Positions 60,924 to 64,000 of a stretch of DNA of 64,000 nucleotides are shown here, in pieces (the first letter of the stretch is position 1; every line of letters begins with the position of its first letter). Source of the stretch: Liquidambar formosana (lineage: Eukaryota > Streptophyta > Magnoliopsida > Saxifragales > Altingiaceae); contig CM077833.1 in assembly GCA_039720395.1 (NCBI GenBank), forward strand, positions 30,911,478 to 30,975,477. Direction: 5' to 3'. The notes below the pieces were generated by a model that did not search any database, was not told where the DNA came from, and worked only from the letters and a program-made list of their open reading frames with translations. Both the position numbers and the translations under genes were made by a program.

Positions 60924-63305
60924 TCTATACTTACCTATAAAAAGATGAATGTGAGAAAAACTTTTGATTGACTAATATACCCTTATTTTAATTTTTAAAT
61001 ACACAACTACCCTGCTGCATATATAAGAAATATAGCAATATAAAACACATACCTTAATAAGAATTATAAGGAAACTATAATTCGTATAATAATTAAATAA
61101 ACTCAAATAGGATTTTTAAGGAAACGGAAACTATAATTCGTAAACCCTAACAATGTTAACATATAAATACAAATTAAAATACATTATAAAAATTATAAAA
61201 CCTGACACAGGAAAGAACAACTACTGCTTCCTTCTTTTGCGTCTTCTATGTGCTTTTATTGCGTCTCTTTTCTTCTAGTGCTTTGTCTGGTATGTAGTTT
61301 TCAATAAACTTGACTCATATATACAAATTATATTTAAACATTTAAATCTCTGCCTGTATAAACATTTAAATCTTTGCCTGCATTGCATGATTGGATTTTT
61401 AAAACTTTATTTGAATTGCAAAATTAGCAAAAAAAAGAAGAGAATCAAAGACGAATCAGTTGAATGAAAATAAAAAGACGTATGGTTAAACAAAAACAAA
61501 TGAAAACCCAGATTAAGAGAACAAAAAAAAAAAAAAAAAAAAAAAACTTGAATTGTGTAAGTAAAGTTTTGAATAGCACATATAATCTTTGATTATTTTC
61601 TAAGGATTCGCATATCAGAAAAAACTTGAATTGCATTATTGAACTTTAAAATTGCTGCTGTTGCATAATTTTCATATTTTGTTGAGAATTCATATATAAT
61701 TTCTAATTTTTGAAAATAATCAAGTCAAATTACCAAAAAAAAGAAGAGAATCAAAGACGATTCAATTGAAGGAAAATTAAAAAAGAAGCAGGCTTGAACA
61801 AAACCAAAACAAAACAAAACCCCAAAAAAAAAAAAAAAAAAAAAAACCATTAACGAATGCACAAGAAAAAAAGAAAATAAAAAGGGAAGGTCTAATGAAC
61901 CACCAAAAAAAGTCCTTATCAAATCGTGAGGTTCATGAAGCTTTGCAATATCTACTAGCAAACCCAAAATACCAAACTAAACAAAACAAAACCAAAAAAA
62001 ACAAAAAGAAAAGAAAATAACTTAGATCACAACCCCTCCCCCCCCCCCCCCCCCCCCAAAAAAGTTCAAAATCATTTTTTTTTTTAAAAATGTACGGGCC
62101 TAAAAAAATAAACTCCCTTCGTCCCAATAAGGTACGCCAAATATTTTACTTTTTTTTTCCCAAAATATTTGGCCACTTTAAAAAATTAAATCATTTTTTT
62201 TTTGAGTTTCTTATACCCTTCATTATTTCAATATTTACTTTCAACACAAAACCCAATACAAAAAAGATAAGGATATTTTTGGAAAGATGGAACTTAATCA
62301 ATGATAAGTCAATATAATGATTACATTTTCTTAAACTCCGTGTTTTGTCAAACGTAGCCTATCTTTACAGAACGGAGGGAGTATTATTTTTTAATGAAAA
62401 ATCAATGGTCCTGGAGTTTATTAATCTGTCGCTTTAAGGTTTGCAGAAGTCTTTGGTTTCAAACTCTACATAAGCTATGTGTGTTATCCTATCGTTTCCC
62501 AAATAAAAAAAATCATAAAAAACTAATCTACTCATAAATAAAATGAGAATATCCTAATGCCATAAATACCAGATTTTTAAAAGAAAAAAAAATCCTAAAC
62601 ATGTACATATTAGGAATATTATTATTTTAATCAAAGACCAATAGAAGTTCTGGATTTGCGTAAGTCTTGGTTTCGATCCCGCGTGGAGTATCTGTTTTCT
62701 TCTATATTTTTCCAATACATATATATCAAAGATTACTTTACTCATAAATAAAATGAGAACCTCCCAATCCCATAAATACTAGACTTTTTTAAGGTGGTAG
62801 TGTAGGTCTTATTAAGGAACTTGAGTTAGCTTCTGTGGCATGAATCTACGGGAGGGGTGTAGATTGTAGTACATCATAAAAAAAAAATGATGGCATGTCC
62901 GTAGGGTTTGCAAAGTTGCGCAAATTTTGGTTTTGATTTTCGTAAGACTAATGTACTAATAATTTGCTATTAAATCTTTCAACTATGGTGTAAATAAGTT
63001 TTGATTGGAGAAAGAGACAAAGAGTGAAAGAGAGAGCCTTTTGTTTCAGCATTGAAAGTTTCACAAAACCTTCTAAAACCTATGTATAATGAAGTCAAAA
63101 ATAATTTTAAGCACTATGATTTGGGAAAGATAATGAAAAAAAAATAATAATCATATCAAAAGAAGTAAAGGATTGAGTGATCAAAGTGCTTTCATCTTAT
63201 GCAAAAGCACGATAAAATTATTAAATTAAAAAAATTATTATCATTATTGAAAAAAATAATTTAACTCAAAAAAATTCACGTGCAACGCATGTGTGCACCT
63301 ACTAG
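60924..63305 (+). mobile_element. Non-autonomous Helitron
   Basis: 2,382 bp from TCTATACTTACCTATAAAAAG to CACGTGCAACGCATGTGTGC then CACCTACTAG, preceded by A and followed by T. The unoccupied paralogous place is CATATATAAAAAAGG at 37076-37090, differing by one extra TATA. The 5' end matches the Helitron at 6108-4030 for at least 150 bp. It carries a nested Stowaway-like element (62113-62381). No Rep/helicase ORF. Confidence 0.88.
62113..62381. mobile_element. Stowaway-like (Tc1/mariner) MITE nested in the Helitron
   Basis: 269 bp from CTCCCTTCGTCCCAATAAGG to its inverse ACGGAGGGAG, followed by TA. These are the standard Stowaway ends; the left TA has been lost to AA. Confidence 0.75.
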
Positions 63306-64000
63306 TATATAAAAAAGGGGGTTTTTGAAGATCATAATTTCTACCTTGTGTGGATGTGTGAATATAGGTATGTTATTATACAAAGTTCTATTCCACTAGG
63401 GGTTGTCCCACTCAAGACATTGTGTCTTACTGCTTGAAGTCCACTGAATGACTCAAGCTTTTGGCCTTTTGATTGGCCATTTAGATGTTATCAGGCCAAT
63501 GGCAAGGGTTGTGGTTACTCCGATTTTGAAAACCCAGAAAGGGAAGAAAAAAGAAAGGAGAAAAAAGGGAATTAAGATATGAGTAGCTTCCATTTTTATT
63601 TTATTTTTTCAATCTTTAGCTCCTAAAAACATCTCCTAAGAATCAAACTCTATTTCAAGTAATTTGAAAGTAACTATGTACCTAATAAACTTCAGGAAGT
63701 AGACTTCTATAATGCAATGCATGAATAGTAATGAATTTTATGATGCACATGCAATGGCGGAGCCAGAAAATTTGTCTTGCAAAGCCCTAGACTAAAAATT
63801 AATGATAAGTGTTTTGAAAAAACAAAAAAAAATTCCTCAATGGCAGATCACAGTGAGATTTTGTTTCTTAACTTTTGTATAGAGTAAAAAATAATGGGGA
63901 AATAGGTCAGAGGTCCAATTCTAACGTTTTGTTAAGTCTTAAGTCCTAGTAAATAAGTTCTTCAGCCACAAGTCCTCTTTTAATTGTAGCAAACGGTATA

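Larger units (their letters stand above)
55868..64000 (+). repeat. Segmental duplication, copy 2 (runs off the window)
   Basis: Copy of 34240-37560, interrupted by a MULE (58199-59919), a Helitron (60924-63305), a fold-back element (56888-57313) and an unidentified insert near 63733-63980. The last bases (TAGCAAACGGTATA) still match copy 1 at about 37538, so the homology continues past the end. No gene is visible in this stretch. Confidence 0.8.

Noticed and set aside
62640..62700. Possible tRNA-like B box (GGTTTCGATCCCGCG)
   Set aside because: There is no matching A box or acceptor stem at the right distance. At best it is a SINE scrap.
1..64000. CRISPR array, operons, prophage or bacterial systems
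   Set aside because: Intron-containing plant genes throughout. The tandem repeats seen are microsatellites, minisatellites or transposon arms with no CRISPR-like spacer pattern.

Overview
The window is nuclear DNA of a flowering plant, most likely a eudicot. The genes have many short exons with GT-AG introns, the background is AT-rich, every protein recognised is a plant family member, and the intergenic space is full of plant-type DNA transposons. I cannot name the species from the sequence. There are six recognisable protein-coding loci, five on + and one on -.

Layout. 1-7.2 kb is intergenic and mostly transposons: a nested hAT-in-MITE at 2.7-3.7 kb and a Helitron at 4.0-6.1 kb. 7.3-8.2 kb holds a two-exon BOI/BRG-type RING E3 ligase. 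8.2-13.3 kb is non-coding. 13.3-20.4 kb holds FREE1/FYVE1, the plant ESCRT and autophagy FYVE protein, in ten exons. 22-52 kb holds three tandem EXL-type GDSL esterase/lipase genes, A, B and C, all on + with the same five-exon structure. A minus-strand gene for mitochondrial ribosomal protein mL43 (exons of 80, 107 and 173 nt, too small to stand out as ORFs) sits between A and B. 53-64 kb has no gene but carries duplicated upstream regions of the GDSL cluster.

The GDSL cluster is the main story. Gene A has one extra base in exon 5, which removes the catalytic Asp/His end. Gene B has remnants of another copy's exons 4 and 5 inside its intron 1, so it may be a fusion of two copies. Gene C looks intact but two large transposons sit in its first intron. 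Downstream of C, the upstream region of C is repeated without a gene. The upstream region of B is then repeated (34.24-37.56 kb against 55.87-64.0 kb), which predicts a further GDSL gene just past the window.

The duplicated segments also act as natural controls for transposon insertion. Five insertions can be compared with an unoccupied relative: a 1,721-bp MULE, a 2,382-bp Helitron, a 398-bp fold-back element and a SINE against paralogous segments, and a hAT against the other arm of its host element. The fold-back family (ends like GGGAAcGGCTATTGCAACC, 9-bp target duplications) has about eight full or partial copies here. The rest of the window shows ordinary intergenic DNA.
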